Assembly (NCBI RefSeq): GCF_001548375.1 | Contig: NZ_AP017295.1 | Span: 1,456,001-1,520,000, forward strand | Length of the DNA: 64,000 bases | DNA from: Nostoc sp. NIES-3756 | Lineage (GTDB): Bacteria; Cyanobacteriota; Cyanobacteriia; Cyanobacteriales; Nostocaceae | Reading direction: 5' to 3' | Shown here: positions 37,987-47,431 of the stretch, one piece after another | How the letters are laid out: every line of letters begins with the position of its first letter | How positions within the stretch are numbered: the stretch's first letter is position 1 | Notes under the pieces: model-generated | Seen by the model: the letters and a program-made list of their open reading frames with translations, nothing else | What the model was told of the DNA's origin: nothing | Database searches by the model: none | Translations under genes and position numbers: made by a program

Positions 37987-38415
37987 TTAATCAGATTCCT
38001 TCTCAATTTCACGCATCACCCGCTTAACAGCATCTGTCCATTCTACGTGTTGCTTACCTTCTTTTGCTGCTTTTTCTTTTGATTGTTCAGCTTCTTGTTT
38101 TTCCTTCTCACTCAGTCGCTCCTACACTTCTTTAGGTAAATAACGTTTAGTTACTTTACCATCACGGGCGCGTGTTTCTCCTTCTTCGGTCTGCCAATCT
38201 TGCTCAGACCATTTTTCTAAAGACTTAGCTGATTCATCTTTTTGGGATTCTTTATAACCTCCACCTTGTTTTTCATATTCTCGCACTAACATTTGGCTTT
38301 TACGCGCAGACCATTGTCCGGGTTTACCACCTTTATCTGATTCTTTTATTTCTTCTTTAATTTCTTCGCGTAATTCTGGATCAGTATATTTTTCTTCCGG
38401 TTTTTTCTTAGTCAT
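37987..38415 (-). pseudogene. Lys/Glu-rich protein (DUF5872-like) broken by an in-frame TAG
   Basis: The first 97 codons (38415 to 38125) encode a charged, probably disordered protein with KYTDPELREEIKEEIK and GGKPGQWSARKSQMLVREYEKQGGGY, which resembles the DUF5872 family. A TAG stop stands at 38124-38122. The same frame then continues for 44 more codons of the same Lys/Glu-rich character (through EWTDAVKRVMREIEKES) to a TAA at 37989-37987. So a 142-codon gene seems to have acquired one nonsense mutation. A shortened functional protein is possible. It lies just left of the AT-rich cassette. Confidence 0.65.
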
Positions 38416-38842
38416 CTTTTGTTATGCCTCTATACTTTGTAGGTGTTGGAAAATTAACTAACACTTTTTTCAAGTTAAAGGCTTTGATTAAAACTTTCGT
38501 CTGTCAAGTGGCAGAATTGGTTTATTAATATGGAAATTTTCTCAGCCAGCTTATACTAACTTTATAGCAATGCCTATGATTGAGAAAAATGCAACATGCT
38601 TTTAGTGAAAAGAAAAGTTAAGATTGCAATTGATCATCATTGTTAATAAATAACATTCTGCTAGAATTTACTTAATAATATGCCGATAATCAGCAACCCA
38701 AAAATTTTTTAGATAAGGTTGGGTTCAAATAAACAAAAATGTGATATTTCTTTAATAAAAAAAGCTCTTATTCCTAATAGAACACTTATTTATTTTAGAA
38801 ATAAAAATACAAATTTTACATTTAACAAATAAATTAAACATT
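38416..38842. other. Very AT-rich left flank of the three-gene cassette
   Basis: No gene, repeat or HIP1 octamer was seen here. The region presumably holds the promoter of the cassette. No Shine-Dalgarno stands before the helicase ATG. I could not find a tRNA fragment, direct repeat or integrase that would define an insertion boundary. Confidence 0.5.
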
Positions 38843-41359
38843 ATGTTAATCATGCAAGAGATATTAAACCAATACTGTAAACAAGAGAATCCTGGTCTGC
38901 TTCTCCTGAGTATGCCAACTGGTTTTGGCAAAACCTACAATGTTCTGAAGTTTATACATTCTAATTACAAGGAGTTTGCCAAGCAAGAGAGAAAGATTCT
39001 GTTTATTACCAACCTCAAGAAAAACTTACCTACCGACGAACTCAAGAAACTCTTTATCGATAATGGAGATGAAGAAGATTTTGAAAAATATTTTCTTTTT
39101 ATAGATTCTAATGTAGATACTGTTATCAATAAGTTACTTGAAATTGATAACCAAATTCCTGATCAATTTAAAAACGAAATATATTTAGAACTAAAAAAAG
39201 ATATAGAGCTACTCCAAAATGAACAATTGCCTAGCAGCTTTAAAGAAAAGATTAAAATAGATATTCGTAAAAATGTTGAGCCTGCATTCCGAGATATTAT
39301 TAAGAAAACCTTGACCAAGAATTTTCAAACAAAAAAAGCTCGTTTGTTGGCTATAAAGAATAATCAAGGCTATCAATGGATTGGAGAACTTTATCCTGCC
39401 GTATTTACAGATGAGAAAACTATCTTATTTCTTAGTATAGATAAGTTCGTCGCTCAAAATTCAACACTTGTGGAACCATCATATTACTTTTATGAGCGGT
39501 TGATTAATGAGTCAGTTATTTTTATTGATGAGTTCGATACTACCAAAGATGCTGTACTCAAAAATATTATTAAGTCTGGATTACGGCATCGGGTGGATCT
39601 TATTGATTTATTTTTGAACATTCATAATCATCTGATGCAAACTGAATGTCCTGAAGTACTCGTGCAAGAATCAAAATGGCGAAAGAAAAAAGCTTCAGGC
39701 AAAAATTGGCTATCTCTAAGAGAGCAGATTGAATCATTGCGAGAAAAAGCCAAATATATATTTAATAAATATGAATTACAGCATATTTGTAAATCTCATG
39801 AGGAATTTTCAACTAAGGAAAGAAACTTTCTTTTTTATGATTATAAATTCCATAATGTTCTGGCTCGTAATCAACGTGTAGAGATTATTGGAGATATAGA
39901 TAGTCGGACAAATTGGATTAAAGCCTTTGATATTAAACATCAAAAATCAGGTATTGACATACAGGAATTGCTGAGTAGTATTACAGGATATTTATCCTAT
40001 TTTCAGACAGGAGTTAAATATTTAGCAAATAACTATCGCCGTTTAAAAGAAGAAGATAAAGGCGGTAAGGAAACTTTTCCACTGAAATTAGCTATTCAGA
40101 CAGTTCTTAATAATTTCCACCTTAAAGATGTCGAGTTTTTAACCAATAGAATTCTTGAAGATGATTTACCTTATGGCTTGCAACCCTATCAAGGATCAAT
40201 ACAAAGTCATAATTTTTATGATTCAGGCTTTCGTTACTACGATATCGTCGATAGTGATGAGCATGATACATTATCAAAAATATATATGTTTAACTTCAGT
40301 CGTACACCTGAATCTTTTTTAGCTGGAGTTTGCTCAAAGGCTTTTGTAGTAGGTATTTCAGCTACTGCCGGACTTTATACAAATATTGGCAATTATGATC
40401 TAGAGTATTTGAAATCTCGTTTAGGAGATTCATTTATACGTATTAAAGATGATGCGCTCGCTAAACTGAAAAACGCATATAAAGAAGCAACTCAAGGCTA
40501 TAATAAAGTTTATATAAAAACTCAATTTATTGGGACAGATTCACAAGAGCAAGCAATCAAACAGCTTGAAGAGCTTTTGAATGATCGAGAAGCAGCCCAG
40601 GATTTATGGAATACTCTTCTTCATACCATTACTGATGAGAAGGAGGAAAGTATTAAGTTTGCATTTTGCCGTTATGTCAGAGCTTTAACTGCATGGCAAT
40701 ATTTTTTAGATCATCCTGATTGTCATACGTTCCTTTGTCTTTTCAATAAATTACCACAGCCTTCCGATCCAAAATTCGACCTGCATATATTGCATAAATA
40801 TGCGGAACTTTTATTAGAAAGCCATCAAAATAATATTGATAGTTCTGTAGCTGATACATTCTTTGTACTTAGTGGAAATAACTTTGACGCAAACAAGGGA
40901 AAACTACTCAATGAGCTAAAAGATAACAAACGCCGATTTATTATTTCTGCATACCAAACGATTGGAGTTGGACAAAATTTACAATTTCCGATTCCTTTTG
41001 GGATAGAGCCAATACATATTAATAGCTTTCCCAAGCATTCAAATATGGATATTAACGGAATATATTTAGATAACCCAACAAATATTCTTGTTAATATATT
41101 TGGAAATAATATAGATGACGATGAGTTTATAAAATATATTTTTCAATTGGAATTTATTCGAGAGAATGGAGATTTTTCGCTAAACCAGTTTAAGAGCAAG
41201 TTGGATGAAGCGTTTTATAGATATATAAACAGATATAAACCTAGACGAAAGGCTGAGGACTTCATCAGCCCATACAATACCAATGCTTATTCACGCTACT
41301 TAAATAAAATCATTATTCAGGCATTGGGTCGAAGCTGGCTGGGCAACAACATTTCCTAA
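38843..41359 (+). CDS. SF2 helicase-like ATPase of a putative defence cassette
   Basis: This 838-residue protein shows helicase motifs spread over its length. Walker A is MPTGFGKT (residues 24-31) and motif Ia is ILFITNLKKN. Walker B is IFIDEFD near residue 227 (DEFD in place of DEAH), with a motif III-like GISATAG near 504. A motif V-like AYQTIGVGQNLQFP is near 705 and a motif VI-like QALGRSW is near 826. The arrangement, with a large insert between Walker B and SAT and a C-terminal QxxGR, resembles DinG-like or Cas3-like SF2 enzymes, but I do not recognise the family. It is the first of three tightly packed genes. An ATG at 38852 is an alternative start. Confidence 0.8.
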   Translation: MLIMQEILNQYCKQENPGLLLLSMPTGFGKTYNVLKFIHSNYKEFAKQERKILFITNLKKNLPTDELKKLFIDNGDEEDFEKYFLFIDSNVDTVINKLLEIDNQIPDQFKNEIYLELKKDIELLQNEQLPSSFKEKIKIDIRKNVEPAFRDIIKKTLTKNFQTKKARLLAIKNNQGYQWIGELYPAVFTDEKTILFLSIDKFVAQNSTLVEPSYYFYERLINESVIFIDEFDTTKDAVLKNIIKSGLRHRVDLIDLFLNIHNHLMQTECPEVLVQESKWRKKKASGKNWLSLREQIESLREKAKYIFNKYELQHICKSHEEFSTKERNFLFYDYKFHNVLARNQRVEIIGDIDSRTNWIKAFDIKHQKSGIDIQELLSSITGYLSYFQTGVKYLANNYRRLKEEDKGGKETFPLKLAIQTVLNNFHLKDVEFLTNRILEDDLPYGLQPYQGSIQSHNFYDSGFRYYDIVDSDEHDTLSKIYMFNFSRTPESFLAGVCSKAFVVGISATAGLYTNIGNYDLEYLKSRLGDSFIRIKDDALAKLKNAYKEATQGYNKVYIKTQFIGTDSQEQAIKQLEELLNDREAAQDLWNTLLHTITDEKEESIKFAFCRYVRALTAWQYFLDHPDCHTFLCLFNKLPQPSDPKFDLHILHKYAELLLESHQNNIDSSVADTFFVLSGNNFDANKGKLLNELKDNKRRFIISAYQTIGVGQNLQFPIPFGIEPIHINSFPKHSNMDINGIYLDNPTNILVNIFGNNIDDDEFIKYIFQLEFIRENGDFSLNQFKSKLDEAFYRYINRYKPRRKAEDFISPYNTNAYSRYLNKIIIQALGRSWLGNNIS

Positions 41360-41369
41360 ATCTGAACTA

Positions 41370-41774
41370 ATGCTGACCCCTCCGATGTTCAACAATATTT
41401 ATAAAGGAGCATTAGGTGAAGTATGTGGGAAACATATTTTTCAAAACCTCATAAATATTCCCTTATTAGAACTGAACGTAAATGAATTTGAACTCTTTGA
41501 CTTTAAAACAGAGCAGAATGTCTATATAGACTTCAAGCTATGGAATGATCGGGTTGCAGTCAAAGCTAATGAAATAATCGAAAAAATCTGTGAAAAAATG
41601 GAGATTGTTGAAGCAGAAAAAGTTTTTGTTATCAACATTCTTGGTTCTTCTAACACTCCTTTTATTCCAATTCCATCATTTGACGGAAAAATTATAGAGA
41701 TTCCCTATCTCTGTAAAAATGATAAGGTTGATGATTTTGCACTTAAATTTATCGTGAATGAGTTTTTGAAATGA
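41370..41774 (+). CDS. Small PD-(D/E)xK nuclease-like protein of the cassette
   Basis: This 134-residue protein is not known to me by name. Its pattern fits a minimal restriction-endonuclease fold: Glu17 in a helix (YKGALGEVCG), Asp44 (ELFDFK), then Asp54-Phe-Lys56 on a strand (VYIDFKLW), i.e. D-x9-D-x-K. Hydrophobic strands (AEKVFVINILG) follow as in that fold. The start is either ATG 41370 or the ATG at 41385. It lies 10 bases after the helicase and overlaps the next gene by 4 bases (ATGA at 41771), so the three are surely one operon. Nuclease activity is inference. Confidence 0.7.
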   Translation: MLTPPMFNNIYKGALGEVCGKHIFQNLINIPLLELNVNEFELFDFKTEQNVYIDFKLWNDRVAVKANEIIEKICEKMEIVEAEKVFVINILGSSNTPFIPIPSFDGKIIEIPYLCKNDKVDDFALKFIVNEFLK

Positions 41775-43927
41775 GCATTCTTACAAATAGACTGAAGGTA
41801 AATTTTCATATTGATGCTATTGAAAGAGATTTTGTTTTTATCCGCTTCAAACGAGACAAAAAGGGCAAATGGTGGGGAGCAGAAGAACTGGATCGTATTA
41901 TAGGCGAAGATTATCAGGCCATGTCCGTTGGTTATGCTCAATACGCTTATGCTATGTTTGAGAAAAAATCAAATGATACTTACGCATTACTTCAAAAGCT
42001 TAGAACAGATCCTAAATTTGCTAGTGTATCTGCAATTGAGGTAAAACCCCAGGCTGTTTATACTGGAAATGATGAATGTATATGTGAAGTAACACTTGCC
42101 CGCTTATTAATTAACTCTTTAGGTTCATCACGCTCTAGATTTAAACATCTACATTTCTCAAATTTGACGGGAGCATTACTTAAAGTCCCTCCATTAAAAG
42201 ATAAACTTTATGATGCGATTGGTGTTGCTGAAATCACTCTTAGTAGTGATGGGAGCCAAAAAAACGAATTTTTATTGAATGTTAGTGTCCCCACTTATCG
42301 AAAAAAAGTATCTATATTAAAAGAATATAAAGGTAAGGCAGAATTAAAGAAAATTCTTAAAAGACCTGAATATGTGTTCCATAGTGGTACAGGAACACTG
42401 AGAAGGTGGCTTTCATCCGACGGTAAAGAGACAGATCCGAAAAAGACTTATATAAAATGTAAGAAACAAGGTGAAAAACGTCATACTAATTTTCTTGAAT
42501 TTGGAAGTATAGAAAAATTTGATAAAAGCCGAGCAGGTATTTTATTTCGAGTTTTTAATAGTATTCAAGAATATCTGTCTGAGTACATGAGCGTTGATTT
42601 TTCCACTCTTGAAATTGACCACAGCCTTGAACTTAAAAACACGATACTTAAAAATCCAAACCAACTTCACTCAAAACTAGATGGTCAGGCAATACATATA
42701 GTTGATAAAGTTAATGATGAAAATGCTGCTGACTTAATAATTACACTGAAGGAATATATTCTTCCTTATATCACTGATGAAAAGCTAATCACTGTTGGTA
42801 AACGAGATAAAGAAAACGCACTAAATTTTAGAATTATACATGATGCTGAATTTTATGAAAAAGCAGGGCATAATGATGAATATCTCCCTTCAACCGATAA
42901 AATTCAGCGACAACATATAACAGTTGAATCTACTACAAATATCTCTAAACCCATTGTTAAAACAATTATAAAGGAACAGTTGATAAAACGTGATATTAGT
43001 TCTCGAACATTAAACTTATTCGATTGGACTAAACTTCAACTAAAAGGAATTTGGACTTTTGCTGCTTGGGATGACGATACAGACCAAGTAATTTTTATGG
43101 AAATTAAACCAAATGGTAATTTTCAATTTTACGAAATAGATGGTCAAGATATATTTAACTGGCAAAAGTTTGAGCAATATAGAAAATTCATGACAGATGG
43201 TAGCTCAGGAGATAAAATCGAGGCGTTAGAAGGTCTTGTTATTTCTGATAATGGTGATATAAATCAAATATTTATAACTGATGAAATTAGTATTCCTGAC
43301 CTTTCTAAAATTGAAGCTATTCTAAGGGAAGTCGAAACTGAACTTCCCGAAAACAATCGAAATGGGTATGAGTTAGCTGATATAGTTGAAGAATTTTTAC
43401 AAGAACTATCTGCATCTGACCTTGATGTTGAAAAATTGGAAGCATTATTATCTGAACTTAGAAAAATTGGCAGCCAAACTATATCAAAAGTAAATTTTAA
43501 GTCTTTAATTGCACAGTATTTAGGAACAAAAAGGAAAACAGGAGATAAGGAAATTGATGTTAGTATAACAAGTGAGGCTACTTGTTTTAGAGATCATCTT
43601 CTAGATAAACATCAAATTCGATTAAAGTTACCCCAGGATAACCAGAGCAAAGAAGATTTATTTGACGCTTCTCTCAACATAAAATATTTTGGTGAAACTG
43701 AAAAACAAGCTTATTACCTTGTTGGAGAACGAAGAGATAATGTGCAGTTGCATTTTAAAGATGCCTGTCATCTTCGTAGAATAGTGGCGGTGGATGAGTC
43801 AAAACTAATATTTAAACAACTTCTTGAAACTATGGATGTTGATTTTGTTCGCACGGGACAAAGCACTGTAATTCCTTTTCCATTTAAGTATATTAGGGAG
43901 TACAAGAAATTTGGTAAGACAAAATGA
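41771..43927 (+). CDS. Large unrecognised protein of the cassette, possible effector or guide-binding subunit
   Basis: This 718-residue soluble protein has no family I can name with confidence. It has no signal peptide or membrane segments. A middle segment (AIHIVDKVNDENAADLIITLKEYILPYI, then KLITVGKRD, about residues 300-345) alternates strands and helices in a Rossmann-like way. The region from about 420 on (GIWTFAAWDDDTDQVIFMEI, LEGLVISDNGDINQIFITDE) could be an RNase H-like sheet. The C-terminus ends TVIPFPFKYIREYKKF, reminiscent of PIWI-domain ends. Together with the helicase and small nuclease, the layout recalls the three-gene pPIWI_RE islands, but the assignment is tentative. AT-rich like its partners. 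Confidence 0.75.
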   Translation: MSILTNRLKVNFHIDAIERDFVFIRFKRDKKGKWWGAEELDRIIGEDYQAMSVGYAQYAYAMFEKKSNDTYALLQKLRTDPKFASVSAIEVKPQAVYTGNDECICEVTLARLLINSLGSSRSRFKHLHFSNLTGALLKVPPLKDKLYDAIGVAEITLSSDGSQKNEFLLNVSVPTYRKKVSILKEYKGKAELKKILKRPEYVFHSGTGTLRRWLSSDGKETDPKKTYIKCKKQGEKRHTNFLEFGSIEKFDKSRAGILFRVFNSIQEYLSEYMSVDFSTLEIDHSLELKNTILKNPNQLHSKLDGQAIHIVDKVNDENAADLIITLKEYILPYITDEKLITVGKRDKENALNFRIIHDAEFYEKAGHNDEYLPSTDKIQRQHITVESTTNISKPIVKTIIKEQLIKRDISSRTLNLFDWTKLQLKGIWTFAAWDDDTDQVIFMEIKPNGNFQFYEIDGQDIFNWQKFEQYRKFMTDGSSGDKIEALEGLVISDNGDINQIFITDEISIPDLSKIEAILREVETELPENNRNGYELADIVEEFLQELSASDLDVEKLEALLSELRKIGSQTISKVNFKSLIAQYLGTKRKTGDKEIDVSITSEATCFRDHLLDKHQIRLKLPQDNQSKEDLFDASLNIKYFGETEKQAYYLVGERRDNVQLHFKDACHLRRIVAVDESKLIFKQLLETMDVDFVRTGQSTVIPFPFKYIREYKKFGKTK

Positions 43928-43963
43928 CTGAATTAGTCAATATTTAGTGATGGATTCTCGAAA

Positions 43964-44809
43964 GTGACTGACCTAAAACTTATTTCAGAATATAAAAGCT
44001 TTGAGGGAAAACTCGGCTTTTATTCTCATGCTTCTGCTGCTTGTAACGGTGAAATGCGTTTCTCTGTTTATCAACCACCGCAAGCAGCAACAAAAACTGT
44101 ACCAGTGCTTTATTTTCTCTCTGGTTTGACGTGTACGGAAGAAAATTTTATAGTGAAAGCTGGTGCGCAGCGTTACGCGGCTGAGTATGGTTTAATGTTG
44201 GTTGCGCCAGATACTAGCCCACGCAATACTGGAATTGCAGGTGAGGATGATGAGTGGGATTTTGGTACAGGTGCAGGTTTTTATGTAGATGCGACGGAGG
44301 AACCTTGGCGATCGCACTACCAAATGTATAGTTATATTGTGCAAGAATTACCTGCTGTAATCGCCGCTAACTTTTCTATACAACCAGACAAACAAGGTAT
44401 TTTTGGTCACTCGATGGGTGGACATGGGGCGTTGGTTTGTGCTTTACGCAACCCCAATATCTTCAAATCAGTTTCGGCTTTTGCACCTATTGTTGCACCT
44501 ATGGCTTGTCCTTGGGGTCAAAAAGCTTTTAGTCGTTATTTAGGCAATAATCAAGGAAGTTGGCGTGATTATGATGCTAGCGAATTAGTGCAGAAGTTGG
44601 GTTATCATAGTCAAATTTTGATTGACCAAGGTACGGCTGATAAATTTTTAGCTGAACAATTGTTAACAGATATATTTGCCCAAGCTTGTGCAGTAGTTAA
44701 CCAACCGCTTAATTTACGTTACCAAACTGGCTATGACCACAGCTATTATTTTATCGCCAGTTTTATAGAAGACCACATCCGCCATCATGCGATCGCTTTA
44801 ACAAAGTGA
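43964..44809 (+). CDS. fghA: S-formylglutathione hydrolase
   Basis: This 281-residue serine esterase of the esterase D family releases formate and glutathione from S-formylglutathione. The start is GTG at 43964. Conserved blocks are LYFLSGLTCTEENF and APDTSPRN; the nucleophile elbow is GHSMGGHGAL (Ser near residue 150). WGQKAFSRYLG, the Asp region IDQGTADKFL, and the final YDHSYYFIASFIEDH with the catalytic His follow. It functions with frmA, 6 kb upstream. It now lies 37 bases after the cassette's last gene, so it may be transcribed from the cassette's promoter. Confidence 0.94.
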   Translation: MTDLKLISEYKSFEGKLGFYSHASAACNGEMRFSVYQPPQAATKTVPVLYFLSGLTCTEENFIVKAGAQRYAAEYGLMLVAPDTSPRNTGIAGEDDEWDFGTGAGFYVDATEEPWRSHYQMYSYIVQELPAVIAANFSIQPDKQGIFGHSMGGHGALVCALRNPNIFKSVSAFAPIVAPMACPWGQKAFSRYLGNNQGSWRDYDASELVQKLGYHSQILIDQGTADKFLAEQLLTDIFAQACAVVNQPLNLRYQTGYDHSYYFIASFIEDHIRHHAIALTK

Positions 44810-45205
44810 GTGGAGAAAAAATACTTTTTCTATAAAAATGACAAATTGAAATATTATGATACAAATTTTTATAATTAAATAAATAAATTCAAATATAAGA
44901 ATTAGATTGATATAAAACAACATCAAAAATCCTCAAGAATAATGGTAATCTCAACAAGACATAGGAATAAACATCATTGATGTTGGGTAAATTTTGATGT
45001 TAAAAAAATCCCCCAAGTTCAGGTGCTAGTTCATTACTGGAGACTCAACAAAAATTAACCTGAATGATAATTGCTGGGGATAAACGATGAGTGAAGTAGA
45101 GAAAAAACCAAACATTTACTAATTCAGTCTTCTCATCTATATAGCAAGACAAAATTTTTTCTATCCCCAATCCTCAAACCTTTAATTGCAAAAGTGTAGA
45201 ATTTT
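44810..45205. other. AT-rich spacer upstream of the glucan phosphorylase gene
   Basis: The region contains a short palindrome AACATCATTGATGTT near 44970 and repeated GATGTT words, but no gene or terminator of clear form. It probably carries the phosphorylase promoter. Confidence 0.45.
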
Positions 45206-47419
45206 ATGTCTCATAAGAGTGCAAATACAGCAGCTTTACATTTAAGTGAAAAGTTACCTTTTTCCCTCAAACGCCTAGCAGATTTAGCTTATAACTATTG
45301 GTGGAGTTGGAGCGGCGATCGCCTAGCATTATTCCAAGCAATTGATCCCCAAGAATGGGAACGCTGTGGACATAACCCAGTAGCAATTTTAGAGTCGGTC
45401 AGTTACGAACGCCTCACCCAGTTAGCGGAAGACCCCTTTTATCTCAAACAGGTTGCAGCTTTAGCTAAAGAGTTTGACCAATATATCAATCAAAAAGATA
45501 CATGGGTGAGTCGAGTTGCGCCACAAGTTACCCATGAAAACCCCATTGCTTATTTTTGTGCAGAATTTGGTATTCATGAATCCCTAGCAATTTACTCTGG
45601 TGGTTTGGGAATTTTGGCAGGGGATCACCTGAAATCATCATCGGATTTGGGTGTACCTCTGGTGGGTATTGGCTTGCTGTACCGCCAAGGTTATTTTCGT
45701 CAACGTTTGAGCCGTCACGGTTGGCAAGAAGATTACTATATCGATAATCCCTTCCACCGGATGCCAATTGAGTTGATTAAAAATGAGCAAGGGGAACCAC
45801 TGACAATTCAGTTGGAGATTCGCCAGCGCCAAGTCAAAGTGCAGATTTGGTGCGTACAAGTAGGACGAGTAAGTTTATATTTACTAGATAGCGATCGCCC
45901 AGACAATGATCCCATTGACCGTTGGCTAACCGGACACTTGTACGGCGGTAACATAGAAACCCGCATCGCCCAAGAAGTAGTCTTAGGAATTGGCGGTGTG
46001 AGGGCGTTGCAAGCCTTGGGAATCAAACCTTCCGTCTATCACCTCAACGAAGGTCACGCCGCCTTCTGTACCTTAGAAATCGCGCGTTTAGAAATCGAAC
46101 GCACAGGTAAATCCTTCTACGACATCGAAGCCAGCGTCCGCAATAGTTGCGTATTCACCACCCATACACCCGTTCCCGCAGGCCATGATGTCTTCTCCCC
46201 AGACTTAATTGATTCGTTCTTCGCCCATTACTGGCCGCAGTTACGCCTTTCCCGCGAACAATTTTTAGCATTAGGTGCAAGAAGACTGGGTGATCCTTGG
46301 GAACCCTTCGGGATGACAGTGTTAGCACTGCGGATGTCTCGCGCTTGTAACGGTGTGAGTGAATTGCATGGACAGGTATCCCGCAAGATGTGGACAGTGC
46401 TTTATCCCCAACGGTCGGAAGATAAAGTACCCATCGGCTATATCACCAATGGCGTACACGCTCCCACTTGGACAGCGCCACTGTTAGCAGACTTGTATGA
46501 CCAATATTTGGGTGCAGACTGGAGAACGCGCGCCGTTGATCCCCAAATGTGGGCGAAGGTAGACGACATTCCCGACGAGGAACTGTGGTCACGACACCAG
46601 ATTCTTAAGGAAAGATTAGTCGCCTATACCCGTTATAAAGTCAGGAAAGCACGGGAACAACGGGGTGAAGATTCAAGGCTAATTCAAGCGAGTGATAGTC
46701 TACTTGACCCCAAAATCCTTACCATTGGCTTTGCCAGACGCTTCAGCCCCTACAAACGTGGGGATCTCATCTTACGTGATGCACAACGGGCGCTGCGGAT
46801 TTTTAGCAACCCCGAACGTCCTGTGCAGATAGTATTTGCAGGGAAAGCCCATCCAGCCGATGAAGAAGGTAAGCGGATTATTCAACGCTTAATGGAGTGG
46901 TGTCATAATTCCGGCATTATCAACCGCGTCGCCTTTATTGAAGACTACGACATTTACACCGGACAAAAGCTAGTGCAAGGAGTTGATGTGTGGTTAAATA
47001 ATCCCCGCCGTCCTCTGGAAGCATCTGGGACAAGTGGACAGAAAGTCTGCTTTAACGGTGGAATTAATTGCAGTGTCCTTGATGGTTGGTGGTGTGAAGG
47101 TTATCAAGCCACACCAGAAGGTAAAGGAACCAATGGTTGGGCAATTGGGGAAGATGCCCACACTAGCGACCAAGAATTGCAAGACCGCATTGATTCGCTA
47201 TCGCTGTATCAGTTATTAGAAGAGGAGATTGTGCCTTTATACTATGACCAAGATGCACAAGGTATTCCTCACCGTTGGGTGCAAATGATGAAAGCATCAA
47301 TTAAGACGAATGCACCGTTATTTAATACGGATAGGATGATTGCTGATTACGTTTCTCAAGTGTATGTGCCGGAAATAGCTACTACTGTGCAGCCGATTTT
47401 GGCTAAGGTGCTGTTGTAG
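45206..47419 (+). CDS. glgP: Alpha-glucan (glycogen) phosphorylase
   Basis: This 737-residue GT35 enzyme removes glucose from glycogen as glucose 1-phosphate using PLP. The N-terminal region (LPFSLKRLADLAYNYWWSWSGDRLALFQAIDP) is the DUF3417-type start of the shorter, non-classical phosphorylase subfamily. Core motifs are AYFCAEFGIHESLAIYSGGLGILAGDHLKS, VYHLNEGHAAF, FTTHTPVPAGHD and IGFARRFSPYKR. EASGTSGQKVCFNGGINCSVLDGWW near residue 615 holds the PLP lysine. Regulation by the classic AMP or phosphorylation sites is not evident, as usual for bacterial forms. In this organism it would feed the oxidative pentose phosphate pathway at night. Confidence 0.93.
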   Translation: MSHKSANTAALHLSEKLPFSLKRLADLAYNYWWSWSGDRLALFQAIDPQEWERCGHNPVAILESVSYERLTQLAEDPFYLKQVAALAKEFDQYINQKDTWVSRVAPQVTHENPIAYFCAEFGIHESLAIYSGGLGILAGDHLKSSSDLGVPLVGIGLLYRQGYFRQRLSRHGWQEDYYIDNPFHRMPIELIKNEQGEPLTIQLEIRQRQVKVQIWCVQVGRVSLYLLDSDRPDNDPIDRWLTGHLYGGNIETRIAQEVVLGIGGVRALQALGIKPSVYHLNEGHAAFCTLEIARLEIERTGKSFYDIEASVRNSCVFTTHTPVPAGHDVFSPDLIDSFFAHYWPQLRLSREQFLALGARRLGDPWEPFGMTVLALRMSRACNGVSELHGQVSRKMWTVLYPQRSEDKVPIGYITNGVHAPTWTAPLLADLYDQYLGADWRTRAVDPQMWAKVDDIPDEELWSRHQILKERLVAYTRYKVRKAREQRGEDSRLIQASDSLLDPKILTIGFARRFSPYKRGDLILRDAQRALRIFSNPERPVQIVFAGKAHPADEEGKRIIQRLMEWCHNSGIINRVAFIEDYDIYTGQKLVQGVDVWLNNPRRPLEASGTSGQKVCFNGGINCSVLDGWWCEGYQATPEGKGTNGWAIGEDAHTSDQELQDRIDSLSLYQLLEEEIVPLYYDQDAQGIPHRWVQMMKASIKTNAPLFNTDRMIADYVSQVYVPEIATTVQPILAKVLL

Positions 47420-47431
47420 TTTTTTTTAACC

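Noticed and set aside
38843..43927. Type I or IV CRISPR-Cas locus
   Set aside because: The helicase is Cas3/DinG-like only in general motifs; no Cas5/6/7/8 or repeat array is seen nearby.
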